A program made the translations under genes and the position numbers. The notes under the pieces are model-generated. The model was not told the DNA's origin. It saw nothing but the letters and a program-made list of their open reading frames with translations, and did no database searches. DNA of 64,000 bases, from NCBI RefSeq assembly GCF_910589235.1, contig NC_060970.1:5721957-5785956 (forward strand). Reading direction: 5' to 3'. The DNA is from Vespa crabro. Taxonomy: Eukaryota > Arthropoda > Insecta > Hymenoptera > Vespidae. Shown piece by piece: positions 1-13,714 of the stretch. Numbering within the stretch: the stretch's first letter is position 1; the number at the start of each line of letters is the position of its first letter.

Positions 1-555
1 ATGTAATTTTTTCCATTACAAGAAGTTCTTTCTTTAGAATATATTGATTCATGGATAGTCTTTTAGCGTTATTAAACTTGTAATGAATTTATGTGTGATA
101 TGTTATGTGTTATAGTGTTTTTTCTCATATCTATTTAAGAAACTTACCGAGTCTAATTACGCAAACATAAAAGTTAGTATAATCCATTAAGTTATACGTT
201 GTTTGTTACGAAATTGAAAGATTATTGCTCGATTCTAAGGAAAAAAGAAAACAAAAAGAGAAAAAAAAGAATCTCCAATGAAATAAATTTATGTCAAATT
301 TATTATTATGGATAAAGTGTGATGGACAAATTTTAAAGAAAAAGAATTTTTAACAATGTTGTCTTCTCTTGCTGTTTCTTTATGTCGCATGCTTAAGAAT
401 CACTCTTTGAGAAAATTACATATATTAGGGAAAAAAGATGTTCTTTATGATAAAAATGAAATTTTCTGTTGAACTTTGTCATTAGTAAAATAATCAATGT
501 GATGTATTAATTGATACTTTCTATAAACTGAAATGCTCTTCTATTTGCATTCTTG

Positions 556-579
556 ATAATATTAAAAAAAAAAAAAGAA

Positions 580-611
<32 letters not shown>

Positions 612-707
612 AAAAAAAGGAGAAAAAAGAAAAAAAAAGGAAAAGAAAAAAGAAAATAAAAAGGGAAAAAAAAGAAAAAAGAAAGAAAGAAAAAAGAAAA
701 AAAAACA
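556..707 (+). repeat. Purine-only A-rich tract (AnG)n
   Basis: About 150 bases with almost no pyrimidine on the + strand, made of runs of A broken by G or GG. The complementary strand is T/C only, which creates artificial Phe-rich open frames on the - strand. It is low-complexity DNA with no coding content. Confidence 0.9.
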
Positions 708-1037
708 GTGCAATTCATATTATGAATAAGGATAAACATTGAAGAGATCATATTACATATTTTATTCACACTTTCATCTTTATTACATTTTTCTTTGTCA
801 ATAGTATATTGAAAGAAATTAGTGAATTTCCCCATTTTTTAACAATGGAATTTAGACAAGGAATTTATCAGAACTTCTCTCTGCAAACATTGTTAACTAA
901 AAATTCTTTGACTGAATTGAAACATGAAACACTCACAGTTAATGCAGCAGAATGTTCTATCGTACTTAATTATGTGCTCGTGGACTGATAAATATTTATA
1001 GATGATCATGATGTTGCTGATAATGATAATGACAACG

Positions 1038-1049
1038 ACGACAGCGATA

Positions 1050-1123
<74 letters not shown>

Positions 1124-1165
1124 GATGATGATGATGATGATGACGATGACGATGACGATGACGAT
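1038..1165 (+). repeat. (GAT)n / (GACGAT)n microsatellite
   Basis: Long run of GAT triplets, with interspersed GAC near the right end. No surrounding reading frame supports a polyaspartate exon, so it is treated as an intergenic microsatellite. Confidence 0.9.
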
Positions 1166-1631
1166 ATAATATTATCGAACGAGTATCGTTTTCGAGTTAA
1201 CGTTTTTAATGAAAAAATATAAAAAAGAAAAATTTCAAAATACTACATAAAAAGTGTAGTTGTTATAATCTGTATTTAGCGTACGATGAGAAAGTTAAAT
1301 GTCAAAATTAACAAAAAGTATATTGAACTATATTCTACTCTATTAAATTCGAGTGGCGATATTTTGTGCCTGAAGAAATAATAAGCGCCTTTTTCAAAAA
1401 TGAAAAATCGTTTACGGTTACGTTTATATATATATATATATATTTAATACTTTGTCATTTTCCAATTTAATATTATTCGCGTGGGAAGAAAAAGTTTTAA
1501 TTAATATATATTTTTTTCGCATTAACTAAAGGATACTTTTTAACATTTATTCACTCGTTCGGTCGTTTACATGAGTAATCTGAAAAGATATTTTATTTTT
1601 CAACACTTTATAAACTTAATACACACACGCA

Positions 1632-1677
1632 TAAACAAACAAACAAACAAACAAACAAACGAACAAACAAACAAACA
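1632..1677 (+). repeat. (CAAA)n microsatellite
   Basis: About eleven CAAA units with one GAAC interruption. Confidence 0.9.
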
Positions 1678-3826
1678 CTTTGTAATCAAGCATTGTTATA
1701 TCATGAAGTCTATTTCTATTTAATACTATTATTTTAAACATACCTTTTCGTGCAATATCATCAATGTTTTTATTATTATATGATTCTAGACGATCTCTTT
1801 GATTAAAAAAAATTTACTATTTGCATTAGAATAAACAGTTAAAGGTGTGTCGACTTTCTAAAGTTATAATGTATAAGTGGTTTATTCTTATAAAGAATTT
1901 GTATAGTATAATATTATACAAAATTATTTCAACAATTCGCATTTGAAACAACATGAGAAATATTCTAGTTGTGTATTTAAGAAAAAAATTCATATAGTTC
2001 ATTGAATAAAATAACATGGGGAAATAAGTTGAGAGCTTCAACTGTAATAGAAATTTACATTTTTCAGATATACATAAATACATACCATACATACGTACAT
2101 AGCTAATACGATAGAATGCTCATTTAGCAGTATAGATGTATATCCGTAGCTGATGAATAGTTTATACTTGTTACATTTACGATTCCTCTTGCTTTAGACG
2201 TAATTCTCAATAAAAATATATGCTAGGTGTTTATGAAGGATGCCTCAAAAGTCAATTGTAAAATACTGTTGCACAAAGTTAAATGTAATAATAAAAACGT
2301 AGGGTATGTATACGAGAAGAGAATGGTTTACTTAAAAATTTTTAATCTTATATTGCCGGTCGCAAAGAAAATATATGTGCTCCTTTTATTAACACCTTGC
2401 ATATAAGTTATTTCAATAAGTATAATACATTGTGTGATAACCAGTTATATTTAAAACTGCATTTAGAAGTTTGACCAAGTAAGAATTAGAAAGTCTGTAT
2501 ATTCTAAGTCGGGAAAATTTCCATTTGATATTTCCCACAACATATTCTATCATGGGGGAAAAAAAGAGGAAAACACAACAAGAAAAAGAAAAAAAAAGTG
2601 TGTTACTGCTGATTTTAAAAAGAAAATTAAAATAAACTAGCTTTCATGAAAAGCGTACTTTCAGCGACATAACAATAATTGATGCACGATATAAGAAAAC
2701 GTTTTTATTATTTTCAGATATTTTAAAAGAACTGATTGGAATAAAAGTTTGTGTCGGTTAAAAGTACAAATAGAAAGTACATCTTGTATTCTTTTTAAAA
2801 ATAATTCTAATATCCTCTATGAAAAGACACTTTCATATTTCCTTATACGATGACGAAAATTTAAACGCCGTTTTATATGTGCTGTGTTCAGTTATTTATA
2901 TTAGCATATAAACGATCACTTAGTCAAAAAGTATGATAATGAACATTCGATTGTTAATTGAAATATTGTAATATGATTGATTCTTTTTTTTTATTCAAAC
3001 TTTTACCGTACTATCATTGCATTCCTACTTTTCACATTTTTAACATTATGATCATTCCATTAAAGTCTTGCATCTTACACAAGACCGTTAATACAATAAT
3101 TTAAAATGATTATATATAAACCAAAATCATTGATTGTACAATACAAATACATATGTATTAATAATATATAATTTGTGATGCATAATAGACGATGCCGTTT
3201 TGAAAACGTGACTTTTTAATTGCTTCTTATAATCTAGTCATGTAGAAAAAAAGATTGTAAACGTGAAAATAATAAAATTTTTTCCGTATATCATCGTACA
3301 TCGAACTTTTATTATACTATCTATACTATACACCATTTTTTTTTATACCACCTAATGTCTTAATACCCATATTTTGAACGTTATATTAACAATAAAATTA
3401 TTGAAAAGTATAATGCGTATCTCAACAATATCAATATATATTTCGTGAAATAATCGATAAAAATGGACGATCAGTTGACTTTGAACGAAATCTAATCAAT
3501 CAGCTACGACTTTTGGACATTGTTATTGAGAATATTAAAAAATGCATTTACAATTATAACGAATTATATAATTATATAATCAGTTATATGTAATATTTCT
3601 CAAAAACTATTATGATGTGCTATACGAAACGTCTTATTTCTAATTTTTTGTCTTGTCGATCGATGGACCAATCAAAATTCGAGTTTCTTTCTCTTCTTCT
3701 GCGCAGATTCTTTTTGTAGATGGCGAGGTGTCTATGTGTGAAGTAGTTTGTGGTGAATGACGATGCGCGTTGAAATCTGTAACACTCTGTGTTGATAGTG
3801 ATGTGGAACTTTGCGATACTGGAAAT

Positions 3827-6800
3827 ATGACGAGAATAAATCCATTTGCTGAAATTTCTTTTTTAGTACTTGCAGTAGTACTTGTTGCAATACCAGAATG
3901 CTCGTCCATACTATCAGATAAAAGATTATGTTATGACCCAAAGTGTTCAGGTAACTGAAGCCATACTTTATCTTCATAATTGACTGACAGCTCTCTCTCT
4001 CCCTCCCTCCCTCCCTCCCTCTCCTCCCCCCCGTCTCTCTCGTGCTTTTATTTGTTTATATATGTGGTTTGAATTCCTTGACTTCATTTGCAGAACCTGT
4101 ATCATTCGCCAGGACTACGTTGAAGTATATAGCTGGAGAAAGGGGCATGGTCTCCGTACCAATGAGTGAAATTGTAACTGTTTATAGCAAAGGTGCCGGC
4201 AGAAGACCAGATTTGTGGGGTGTAGAGGTATGTTTTTTTTTTTTCATTATTTTTCAATTCCATGAAATTCCAAGTTTATATTAACAATTCTTATTGTATA
4301 CAAATGTTTGTACGATATCATCTTTTGTATTGTACTTTATTATTATTATTGTTATTATGTTTTTGTTTATATTTTACAAAGCTTTATCGAAGTTTACATT
4401 TGAAAATGAATATTTCTTTTAGTTCGATGGTAACCGTGGATACATACCAAAAAATTTTTTAAAGGAATTTAAAGTTTTAAAGAAAAACTTGACTTACGAA
4501 GTACCTACTGAAGTTGTAAATAATATTAACAATAAAAACAATGATAAAAGTAATAACATTGATAATATTAATAATGATATCAGTAATATGAAAAATATTC
4601 CATTAAAAAATAATGAAAATAAAGCCGACTCTATTCCGATATACAGTAGTCTTTCCAATAATAATAATAATAATATCGATGCATCTATTTCAACTACCAA
4701 TGAAGAAAATACGAAGCAATCTATGCATGAAACAGAAAGTATATCTCCATCGTATAACGTAATAGATGGTACTACAATTTTTGTAAATAGGGAAGAATCA
4801 ACTGTACAACCGAGTTATACTTCCGTCATAGAAACTGCGTCTTTGTCAAATAATAAAGAAACAGAAGATGATATTAAAAACGGCATAAAGCCAACTGCTA
4901 CGCAAATTGAATTAGATGTACCAATTAAGTTGCAACAAGAAACTGACTTTAAGGAGGAAGAATTAAAGTTTGTTACTTATAACGACACTTCCAGTATGCA
5001 TATTAAAACAAACGAATCCGCAGTCGAATTGCAATTAAATGAAAATAATAATGTAGATTCCTTGACTGTTGAATCGATAGAAGAAAAGAAAAGGGATGAT
5101 ACAGATGTGATTACTTTCAATGTGAATGAAGATAAGTGGGAAAAAGATAATGTAGACTTTTCTCAGTTTGAATTGGAACATAAGGAGGAGAAAAGTAACG
5201 TGAATTCTTTAAATGTCGAATTAGGAGATAATGCGAGGGAAGATGATGCGGTATTTTCTATTATTAAATTAGAAGAAAATAAAAAGGACAGTTTAGAATC
5301 TTTGACTTCTGAATTGGAATATAATGATGATAAGGATAATGTGATTGTTGATTTAGACCATAAGGAGGAAATAAAAGTTGAAAATATAAACGATCCAGAC
5401 AATTCCTATATCCAGTCTGAGTCACTAAAACAAATTGAAATAGAAAATAAAACGGAGCTTTTACATAAGGAGGTAGACACTCCAAACGTAGATCAATCAA
5501 ATGTTCTTGTACCGGCAACAAATAATTCTCTTGATTCTGAAATTGTCCTTAACAGGGAAGAAAAGGTACAGCAGATTGTAAATAAAGTCGATACACCTGA
5601 GATAGATCTGCAAAAAAATGTTTTCGATAATAATCCATTTCAAAAAGATACAATATGCGATGCTAATACGAATGTTACAATACAGAAGGAAGGGGAAACT
5701 AAGTTGGAAGAAAATAATCAAATGGAAGCGCAAGACAGTCAAAACAATATTGTAAATAGTGATGTAAATAATGACAATGTTGAAAAAGATATCTTTAGTT
5801 CTGTTGATGTTCCTGTAGAATCGAATACAGTATTTAAAGATATTAATGAACAATTGCATGGCGAAGAGAGCAAAGAATCACAATCTAGTCAAAACGATGC
5901 AAAAGATATTAACACGGAACAGATCTTCCATGAATTTCGTAATAATCGAAATTTGTTATACGTGGAAGAAAACGTGATACCTGATAAAGGTAAAAAATAC
6001 TGATTTATCAATTTTAGACTTATATATATATATATATGTTTAAAATTTTCTAATGTTCTCTTCTTTTTCTTCTTCTTTTCCTTCTATGATATGTATTTAG
6101 TAGAGTTGCAAAGGGAAGATGGGCAAAAAAATATAGGTGATTCTGTAACTGAAACCTTACCTAAATATGAAGATATCATAAGTATCGAGGATAAGGTTTT
6201 GTCTGAAGCAGAAAATGAAGATAGAATAGAAGATGAAGTTCTTTATAATGAAAATACGGAGGGTCTCACAAATGTCGAAGAGGTAACGTTACTTTCTACA
6301 ATACAAAATATGCAATTTTCCGATGTTTGTACAACGGATAACGAATGCATAAATGAGGGTGATATAAATTACGGCTTTATATCGCAAGTAAGTAAATTTT
6401 TTGTTTGCTTTTACTTTCTTTTTTTTTCCTTTTTCCCCCCTTTTTCTTTGCTTTTCTTTTCCAACTTTATTTAAACAACACAAACCTTCACACATTATCC
6501 ATTCTATTTTCATATTACAGGATAAAGAGTCTGTTCCTGATGGCAGTATTATGAGAATGATAAAAGTAGAGCATACATATTGGATAATGCTGTTTTATTT
6601 AAGCATAACTTCTATTACTACGCTTATCTTTACTTTAGGATATTATTATATCGAGGTATTATTGTTGTCAGGTACATTAATAAGACGCATATTTATATTG
6701 ATTTCGTTACATAATGATTCTATATTTTTATTCAGAATATGAGGAGGGATGGTCATTTGATAGCAAAGATAAATAAATTAGAAAAGGAATTATTTCTTTC

Positions 6801-7419
6801 TACAAAGGAAAGCTTGATGTTGGATGAAAATTTAAAATCAACTAAAAATGAGGTAAAGCATAATTTTATAGTGTAAATCATTAGTTTTTCGTTTATGCGC
6901 TTTCTCTTATATATTCTTATTATCTATATTATGTATAAATTTGTAAAATTGAATATAGTTAAACTCTATGCAAGATGAATCATTTGGATCAAACGAGATG
7001 GTATTGTCTTTGAAAGCCGAACTAGAAGCTTCACAGGTAAATAATAAGAATAAGAATATGACGAGAACTAAATCAATTATACGTATATACGATGACATAA
7101 CTTATATACTGTGCAGAACGCAAATGTTGAGTTGGAAGATCAGGTTGCTATGTTAGAAAAAGATTTAGAAAATGTAACGGAAGCAGGATTAGAATTGGAA
7201 CGCATGTTAAGAGAAGTTCTTTCGTCCAACAATGAAGTTAATCCGTTAACTCAATCGGTAGAGGATTTGCAAGCTCGCTTAAATGTTCAACAAAGCGCTA
7301 ATGAATCTTTGACTAATGCTCTCAACATCAAAACTCAAGAGGTAGATTGAATTTCTTTTTAAATCCAAGATCGAAGTAGATTGTACATGTGTGTATGCGC
7401 GCCCTCGTGTGTGTGTGTG

Positions 7420-7459
<40 letters not shown>

Positions 7460-8610
7460 CATAATATAGGTATGTATACACATGGAAATTTTTATGATGA
7501 TATTTTTTTATTACAGAATGAAACTTTGTTGGCAGAGCTTAATGCTATGAAAAAAAAATACGGAGAATTGGATACTGAGCTTATACGTATAACAGAAGAA
7601 TTTCGAATCGAACTAAATAAAAGAAGTAAAATTCAAGAAAATTTAAATGAAATAATTCAACAATTAGAAGTACAAGTTACGCAAGTAAATAGATTCATTT
7701 TTTTACGATTTAATTTTATTCAATAAACCATTGTGTCGTTATATTTCTATTGTTTGTTGTAGCTCTCTATGGACAAAGCAAATTTATACAAAGAATTAAA
7801 AATTAAAGAAGCAGAAGTCAAAGATCTCGTAGAAGTTATTAACCAAGTAAATTCGAATAATTTAGACATTGAAAAACTTTACGAAGTATCTCATGTTAAA
7901 GCAGAAGCGTCGCAACTTGTTGAGGAAAGAGATGAATTAAAGATACGTTTAAGTGAAGTCGAAGGAGCACACAGTTTGTTAGAAGGTACGCCCATAGAGA
8001 GTAACATTATCATTTTCTCCGTAACTTTATATATAACATTTTAATTCTTTAGAGCACATGAAACTTGTTAAAGAGGAAGTGTCTTCGTTGAGTGAACAGT
8101 GTAAAGTAGCTGAAAAAGAGAAGCGAGATGCAGAAACACGATTGGAAGTTATATCAAACTTTTTCAAGGAGAAAGAAGCTCAACGACAAAAGTAATATTA
8201 TACCATTCGATTAGATTTCAAATTTTCAAATTAATAAGCATAATACAATTTTATTTCAGGGAAGAAGCGTTATGGTTACAAAAACAAGGTGAAGTTATGT
8301 CTACCGTAGAAAGAATACATACAATGCAAAATGAAATCCAAGGATATAAGTAAGTATGAAAGTGACATAAATATCTCTATTAAGAATTGTTCTCGTGTAG
8401 TTTAAAAACTATTCCCTATTATTTTTAATCGTAGACAACAAATAGAAATGTTGAAGCGTGAAATAGTGGATCAAGAAAGGGAATATAAGGGTCAGATCTC
8501 TACTCTTGAAACAAAGGCACACGAACAATGGGTTAGAACTATTAATTATTTATTTAAGTATAATAATTATAATCAGTGTCTTCGTAGTAATTTTAATATA
8601 TTAAATAGTG

Positions 8611-8646
<36 letters not shown>

Positions 8647-10367
8647 AAAAGGTCATGGCACGACAAAATGAACGTCGTTTAGAAGAATCAAAGGCAGAAG
8701 CAGGACAATTACGTAATCGTCTTACGCTAATAGAAAAAAATATAAATGATGCCGATGCCGATACAAAATTACATCGTAAGTATTTTCTTTAAAAAATAAT
8801 GAAGATCTAATGAAACCACTGATAAATATCATATTGGATGATTAAAATGTTCGAGTAATATCTTTACAGATATTTACTTTGAAATTTTTTTATGCGACGA
8901 ATGACAGACCAATTGTATATTTACAATGTTGATTCGTTAAATGCTTCTAAAAAGAAAAAGAAAACGAAACAAATCTGTTTTCTTTTTCTCATATACTTGT
9001 GTTAATGAATTTTCAATATAATAATTAATTAAATTGATAAGTATTAAAATTTCAAGGTATTATATAATCTGTAATTTATTAATATATAAGATGAATATAT
9101 TCGATCGAAATTAGCAACATTTATGTCTATTACAGTTGGTACATCTTCTTTAAACTATACGGTGGTATAAAGAAAAGATGATTATTTATTTGAAATATTA
9201 TATATTATTTGCGCTAATGTTCGAACAGGCTTGGAGGCAAATGGAGAGACTACAACGTCACCTCCATTATTCATAGGCGCAGATTCATCAAGTTCTCCTA
9301 TAATGTTTACTGGTTCTTCAGGTGTTCCACCCCCACCACCACCGTCATTCATACATCCTTCGCTTTTCCCTACATATCTACCACCACCTTTGCCTTCCGC
9401 TTCAGGATTACCACCTTATGACGTTGGACAACGACCGCCACCTTTGGGTGGTCGATTATCTTCTCCACCTCCCTTACCATTACATCCTCATCCATCTGGC
9501 AGGTACGACAATGCAGATTCGCCACCACCTTTGATATCCCCACCTTTATTACTTCCTTTCAATCATAGATCACATCCGCCTCCCTTTGCTAGTGATCATA
9601 TTCATCCTCCTCCACCACCTCCCCCACCTGGTTCGATATTGCTACCACCCCTTGGAACGTCGCATTCATGGGGGGAAGAAACACTGCAGGCACCACGCAA
9701 TTCTGGTTTTCACCCACATCAGCGAGAACAACGAGCTCGCAACCATAAAGGTTTGTGCTAAACATGAACATCATCTCTACCAACAACAGCGTACAAAGGG
9801 GGCCAATCGTGATACATTCATTCGTCATCATTTTTTTCCTCCCTGTTTGACACTAATTTTTCCTTCTTATTTCTTCACTATGACTGCGTTTTGCTTTTCT
9901 TTTGTGCATGCAAGGACGCAAACGTTTCTCTAAAGTAAGACAATTTTGGAGTACTATGGAAAGGAATAGCTCCAAATAAAATGACGAGTCAGGTTAAATA
10001 ATTTGAGTTTGATTTTAAATAATCATGCTAGAGAAATTGGATTCGTGTTTGCCTTTCTTTTCTTTTCCTTCTCACATTACTTTGCTTCTTTCGTCAAGTA
10101 CGCCGAATATTTTAAGTTTCTTATTATGATTATTAATTTAAATTAGATTTGTTGCGATCAAAATTGTTAGGTTTCAATCGTTACGGTGCTTCTTATCATA
10201 ATACATAGATCTCTCAAGTAGTTACGGCTAAGACAATATCATTAAAATAAATTTACAAATTTACATAATACTCTTTCGACGATGCTCAATTATATTAATT
10301 AATTTTAGGTTCCTTGCATTCGTCTGGGGAGTCATTGGATAAGTCACATCATAGCGGAAAAGTATAA
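3827..10367 (+). CDS. Tango1: Tango1 (MIA3/cTAGE5 family), ER-exit-site cargo receptor, 16 exons
   Basis: Transmembrane organiser of ER exit sites that helps COPII export bulky cargo such as collagen. Exons: 3827-3950, 4094-4227, 4423-5989, 6101-6387, 6521-6655, 6736-6852, 6959-7036, 7117-7341, 7517-7684, 7763-7985, 8053-8191, 8260-8349, 8435-8531, 8652-8775, 9229-9750 and 10309-10367. All junctions are GT-AG and phases agree; the product is 1362 aa. The ATG at 3827 opens a signal peptide (residues 1-27). A lumenal SH3-like/MOTH domain follows (about 30-115, with CYDPKC, DLWGVE and GYIPKNFL). Then come a long acidic, Asn-rich lumenal region (about 120-705), one membrane segment (about 724-748), coiled coils (about 755-1165, including HEQW and RRLEESKAEA) and a proline-rich tail (about 1185-1325) that in the family binds Sec23. 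Drosophila Tango1 is of similar size. An alternative last exon is listed separately. Confidence 0.93.
3990..4026 (+). repeat. (CTCC)n pyrimidine tract in Tango1 intron 1
   Basis: CT/CTCC repeats followed by a C run, between exon 1 and exon 2. Intronic low-complexity DNA. Confidence 0.8.
7403..7460 (+). repeat. (GT)n(AT)n microsatellite in a Tango1 intron
   Basis: GT, AT and GT dinucleotide blocks inside the intron between exons 8 and 9 of Tango1. The small open frame covering it is an artefact. Confidence 0.85.
9915..9979 (+). CDS. Tango1: Alternative last exon of Tango1
   Basis: The donor at 9751 leaves phase 1. It can join an acceptor ending at 9914, giving a basic tail that starts RKRFSKVRQF and stops at 9979 (1364 aa in all). 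It can also join the acceptor ending at 10308, giving SLHSSGESLDKSHHSGKV and a stop at 10367. Both are open and in phase. The second looks more like a conserved acidic/His C-terminus and was used in the main model. Only transcripts can decide whether one or both are used. Confidence 0.45.
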
Positions 10368-11091
10368 CTTTTGTATTTTAGTCTTTAACAATCTTATACA
10401 AAGGCCAAATCTATTACTATTTTATATAGTAACAGATTCATCGTATAACAATTTTCAATAAATATTTCATGGGAGGGCATAGTATATAATATATACTATG
10501 AATCTTTCTTGAGCATTTAAATTGAAATCAAGAGAGAGAGAGAGAGGGGGGGGGGGGAGGAACACAAATAAAATAATAAAAACATTGCATTTTCCATTTG
10601 AACATATTTTGTAAATGCTGTTTATTATCCGATAAATCCATAAATATTATATTATTATCTTATGTGAAATTACTCTGAGAATTTTTTACAACAATCATAT
10701 ATTATTAAAAATAAAAAAGGGAATATTGAAAGAAATTGCTGTACATTGAAGTGAAACATTCTTTGAAAAATCTAACTATTTAAAAAATCATTCTGTAAAA
10801 GGTACACTTACTTTCTATTTCAAAGTATTTAATAAATTCAAACGACGTTGTAATATTGAGTATTGCAATCAACATAAATAAAAATGCAGTTGTTATGATT
10901 TTAATAAATTAAAAATAAATTGCAATTTATTTTAAAACATTCATCATAATTTATCATCAATTAACATCATACATTATTTTTCTCTAGTACATTGTTGTAT
11001 TATATATATAAAATAATTAAGCTTCTATTCGTCACATAAGCATTGCATATGTTGCATAAAATTCTAAAATAGTATTCTTTTTTTTCTTCTT

Positions 11092-11124
<33 letters not shown>

Positions 11125-11561
11125 AGCATAAGCAAACAACGAAAGATAAGTATATGTGTGTATATATATATATATGTATACACAATTATTTTAATTTACA
11201 AATATGAACATTGTTTTCCACGTGAAATTGTTTCTTTCTTTTGCGTTTTTTCTCCCTTTATTTCCCTATATTTATTTTCTTTTTTACATTTTACGTAAGC
11301 TTTAAAAATTATTTATTTATTTTCCAATATCAGAAATCCTCCTTTATACAGCAATAATAATCAATAATTTAGTGGAAGTATTAAGGAATGCAGTTGAGTG
11401 TTCCTACAGTTTTACGTGATACGTGTCCCGTAAAAATTATATTTTTCTTGGAATTATATTTACTTTATATATCACAAATACTGAATATGGATAATAGTAA
11501 AATAATGATGAACGGTAACATAACATAAATGTAAACAGATATACTTAAATTCGAAATAATC
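10368..11561. other. Convergent intergenic region between Tango1 and Syntaxin 5
   Basis: Very AT-rich and without supported exons. It should hold the 3' UTRs of Tango1 (+) and Syntaxin 5 (-), which end about 1.2 kb apart. Simple repeats include a GA run followed by a G run near 10531-10558 and a TA run near 11098-11124. Confidence 0.6.
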
Positions 11562-12623
11562 TTATGCCAAAAATACTACAAAAAAGATAAAGAAAAATAT
11601 GAGGACAGCAAATATCTTAATCATCAACCATCTATTATTTGTCACCGATTGGAAATATCTTAATATTTCAACATGCGCAGCTTCCACATTTAATTCAGTC
11701 TCTTCTATATTGCTATCTATTCTGTAATATAATTAATGCGAATTAATTATCACATATGTAATCCCATTAACAATAAATCTCTAAAAGGACGATTTAAAAA
11801 TATAATTTTCTTACCTTTCTACCATCTCCTCCTGTTCTTTAACCATATGAGCCAGTTGCTGGAAAATACCACCCAGTTCGACTATTGTCGATTCTATATT
11901 CTGCATGGTCTCTGCACGTGACTGCACATATGTATCCTGAAAAAGAAAATGATCTTTAATCGTTACAATTTAGCTTTTCCCCCCATAGAAATAAGTCACC
12001 GTATCGTCTTGTAAAACTTGTTGCATTGACAATTGACTCATTGCTGGTTCAAGGTCTATTGCAACCGAAGAATTAGATTCTTGTTCTTGAAGTAACAAGG
12101 AACCTTGTCTCCCGGAAACTACGCTGGGAGGTAACATGGTGGATACAGATCCTTGTGAAAATTGTTGTCTTCTTGTTTGTTCCTCTCTCATATTCTACAT
12201 ATAGTTTAATGTATAAAAGAGTATTCATTTTAAACGCATTATAATGTAAATAATATATTTATGTGTTAAGTTGCACAAATAATACCTCAGAACGAACTTC
12301 CAGAACACTTTTAAAATGATTGGACATATTTGCAAGTTTTGATTGTAGGGCCATCACTATAGATGAAGAGTGAGAAGCAATATGATTCCCTTGAGTAGAG
12401 GAGAAACTTTCTCGTTGAATTTTTCCTATATCTTGTAACTTGCCTATTTGATGATTCAAACTTTTTAAATCCGTCTTTATAATATTTGTTAATTCTTCGA
12501 TTTCCATTTGTCTGTCGTTGAATATAGATTTCTTTTTGGCCACTAAAAAGGGAAGAGACATAACAGTTGCTCTGTTAAACATTTTCTAGAAACTTGTATG
12601 TATATATTATACACACACACATA

Positions 12624-12668
<45 letters not shown>

Positions 12669-13276
12669 CACATAGCATAATTACTTTTAGGTACTAAGAA
12701 TATTTCTTTGTCTTAAGAAGTCGACATAAATAAACATATATTAGTCTATAACAATATCTTAATAAATATAAATAAACGCAATTATTACTATTGAAAAAAA
12801 CCATATGTCAAAGTGTAAAACATATCATAATAAGTAAACATAATAATATTAAAGTAATACTCTTAGAATATGTAAACTCTCGATGCTTTCTTACATAGAG
12901 CAAGTTTCTCCAATTTGGTATAAGTGTTTGCAATGTTCTTTCCGATACTCTTAGCGACCATCATAAAATTGGAATAACTTTGCATTTGTCTAGCCCTTCT
13001 TGGATTATGCTGATTAGTCGTTCTAACGACTGTTTTATCCTGCATTGTTCTTATAGCATTAATAAATTCATTAGTTCTATCGCGTGCCGTCATAGTTATT
13101 GGTGGTGATGGTGATATATCACGTTGCTCAAAATGTTTTTCCTCTAAACCACCGACATTACGAGTTTCATCGTAATATTGTTGTTTCGTGTCAATATTTC
13201 GCCGTTCACTGTTTGAGTTTGTAATCACAAAATCATTTTCTGACTCGTAACCAACGTATCGTCTACGTGCGGGCAT
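11562..13276 (-). CDS. Syx5: Syntaxin 5, ER-Golgi Qa-SNARE, 5 exons
   Basis: t-SNARE for fusion of ER-derived and intra-Golgi carriers. Exons on the - strand: 13276-12895, 12542-12286, 12194-12000, 11936-11815 and 11721-11562, giving 371 aa; all splice sites are GT-AG and phases are continuous. The start MPARRRYVG carries an Arg cluster in the place of the RKR ER-retrieval signal of the long mammalian isoform. A second Met in the conserved block MTARDRTNEF (residue 62) corresponds to the short isoform start. Habc-type helices follow, with LEKLALLAKKKSIF across the first junction. The Qa SNARE motif is in exons 4-5, with the zero-layer Gln at about 313 (MVKEQEE). A C-terminal membrane anchor ends the protein (about 350-371). 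Length and order of parts match the family. Confidence 0.95.
12608..12662 (+). repeat. (AC)n/(TA)n microsatellite in Syx5 intron 1
   Basis: AC, GT and TA dinucleotide blocks in the first Syntaxin 5 intron. Confidence 0.85.
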
Positions 13277-13660
13277 CGCATCCTCAAATTTTTTACGTTT
13301 TCCTACTATGAGATTTTCTTTATTGTAATAATCTCAAATTTTCAATATCGCTTTGCTTATACTTTCTAATATACACGTACACATGACAGTTTAATTATGA
13401 AATACACTTTACGCCATATTATGATCATTACGATCAAATGTCGCGACACGTTCACTCATCCCATCCCCTCCCTCTCTTGCTCTCGTTCTCTCTTTCCCTC
13501 TCTCTCTCTCTCTCTCGCTCACTTTCTTATTAATAAAAAAAAAAGAAAAGAAAAAGAAACTCCTCTGTACACGTGGTACAACAATTACCAACTTGCGATA
13601 AATTAAAAGAATTTGTTACTAATTACAGATGACAAAGAAATACGTATATACGAGGTACAT

Positions 13661-13705
<45 letters not shown>
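13661..13705 (+). repeat. (AC)n microsatellite
   Basis: About 20 AC units followed by TA repeats. Confidence 0.9.

Positions 13706-13714
<9 letters not shown>

Larger units (their letters stand above)
1..3826. other. AT-rich intergenic region upstream of Tango1
   Basis: No coding exon could be supported on either strand. The stretch is very AT-rich and holds several simple repeats that are listed separately: a purine tract, a GAT array and a CAAA array. The few open frames are short and composed of low-complexity residues. Its right end should contain the Tango1 promoter and 5' UTR, but no clear TATA or initiator was recognised. The left part could include the 3' UTR of a gene outside the window, since many AATAAA-like strings occur, though these are expected by chance at this base composition. 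Confidence 0.6.

Noticed and set aside
507..835. Phe-rich open frames on the - strand
   Set aside because: They are the translation of the complement of a purine-only tract, with no other coding signal.
3640..3977. Antisense frames over Tango1 exon 1, and the frame opening at 3770
   Set aside because: The first are shadows of exon 1. The 3770 frame opens at TTG, and the real ATG followed by a signal peptide is at 3827.
9322..9831. Other-frame ORFs over the proline-rich exon of Tango1
   Set aside because: The CCX-rich repeat keeps all frames open; only the PPP frame continues the coiled-coil exons in phase.
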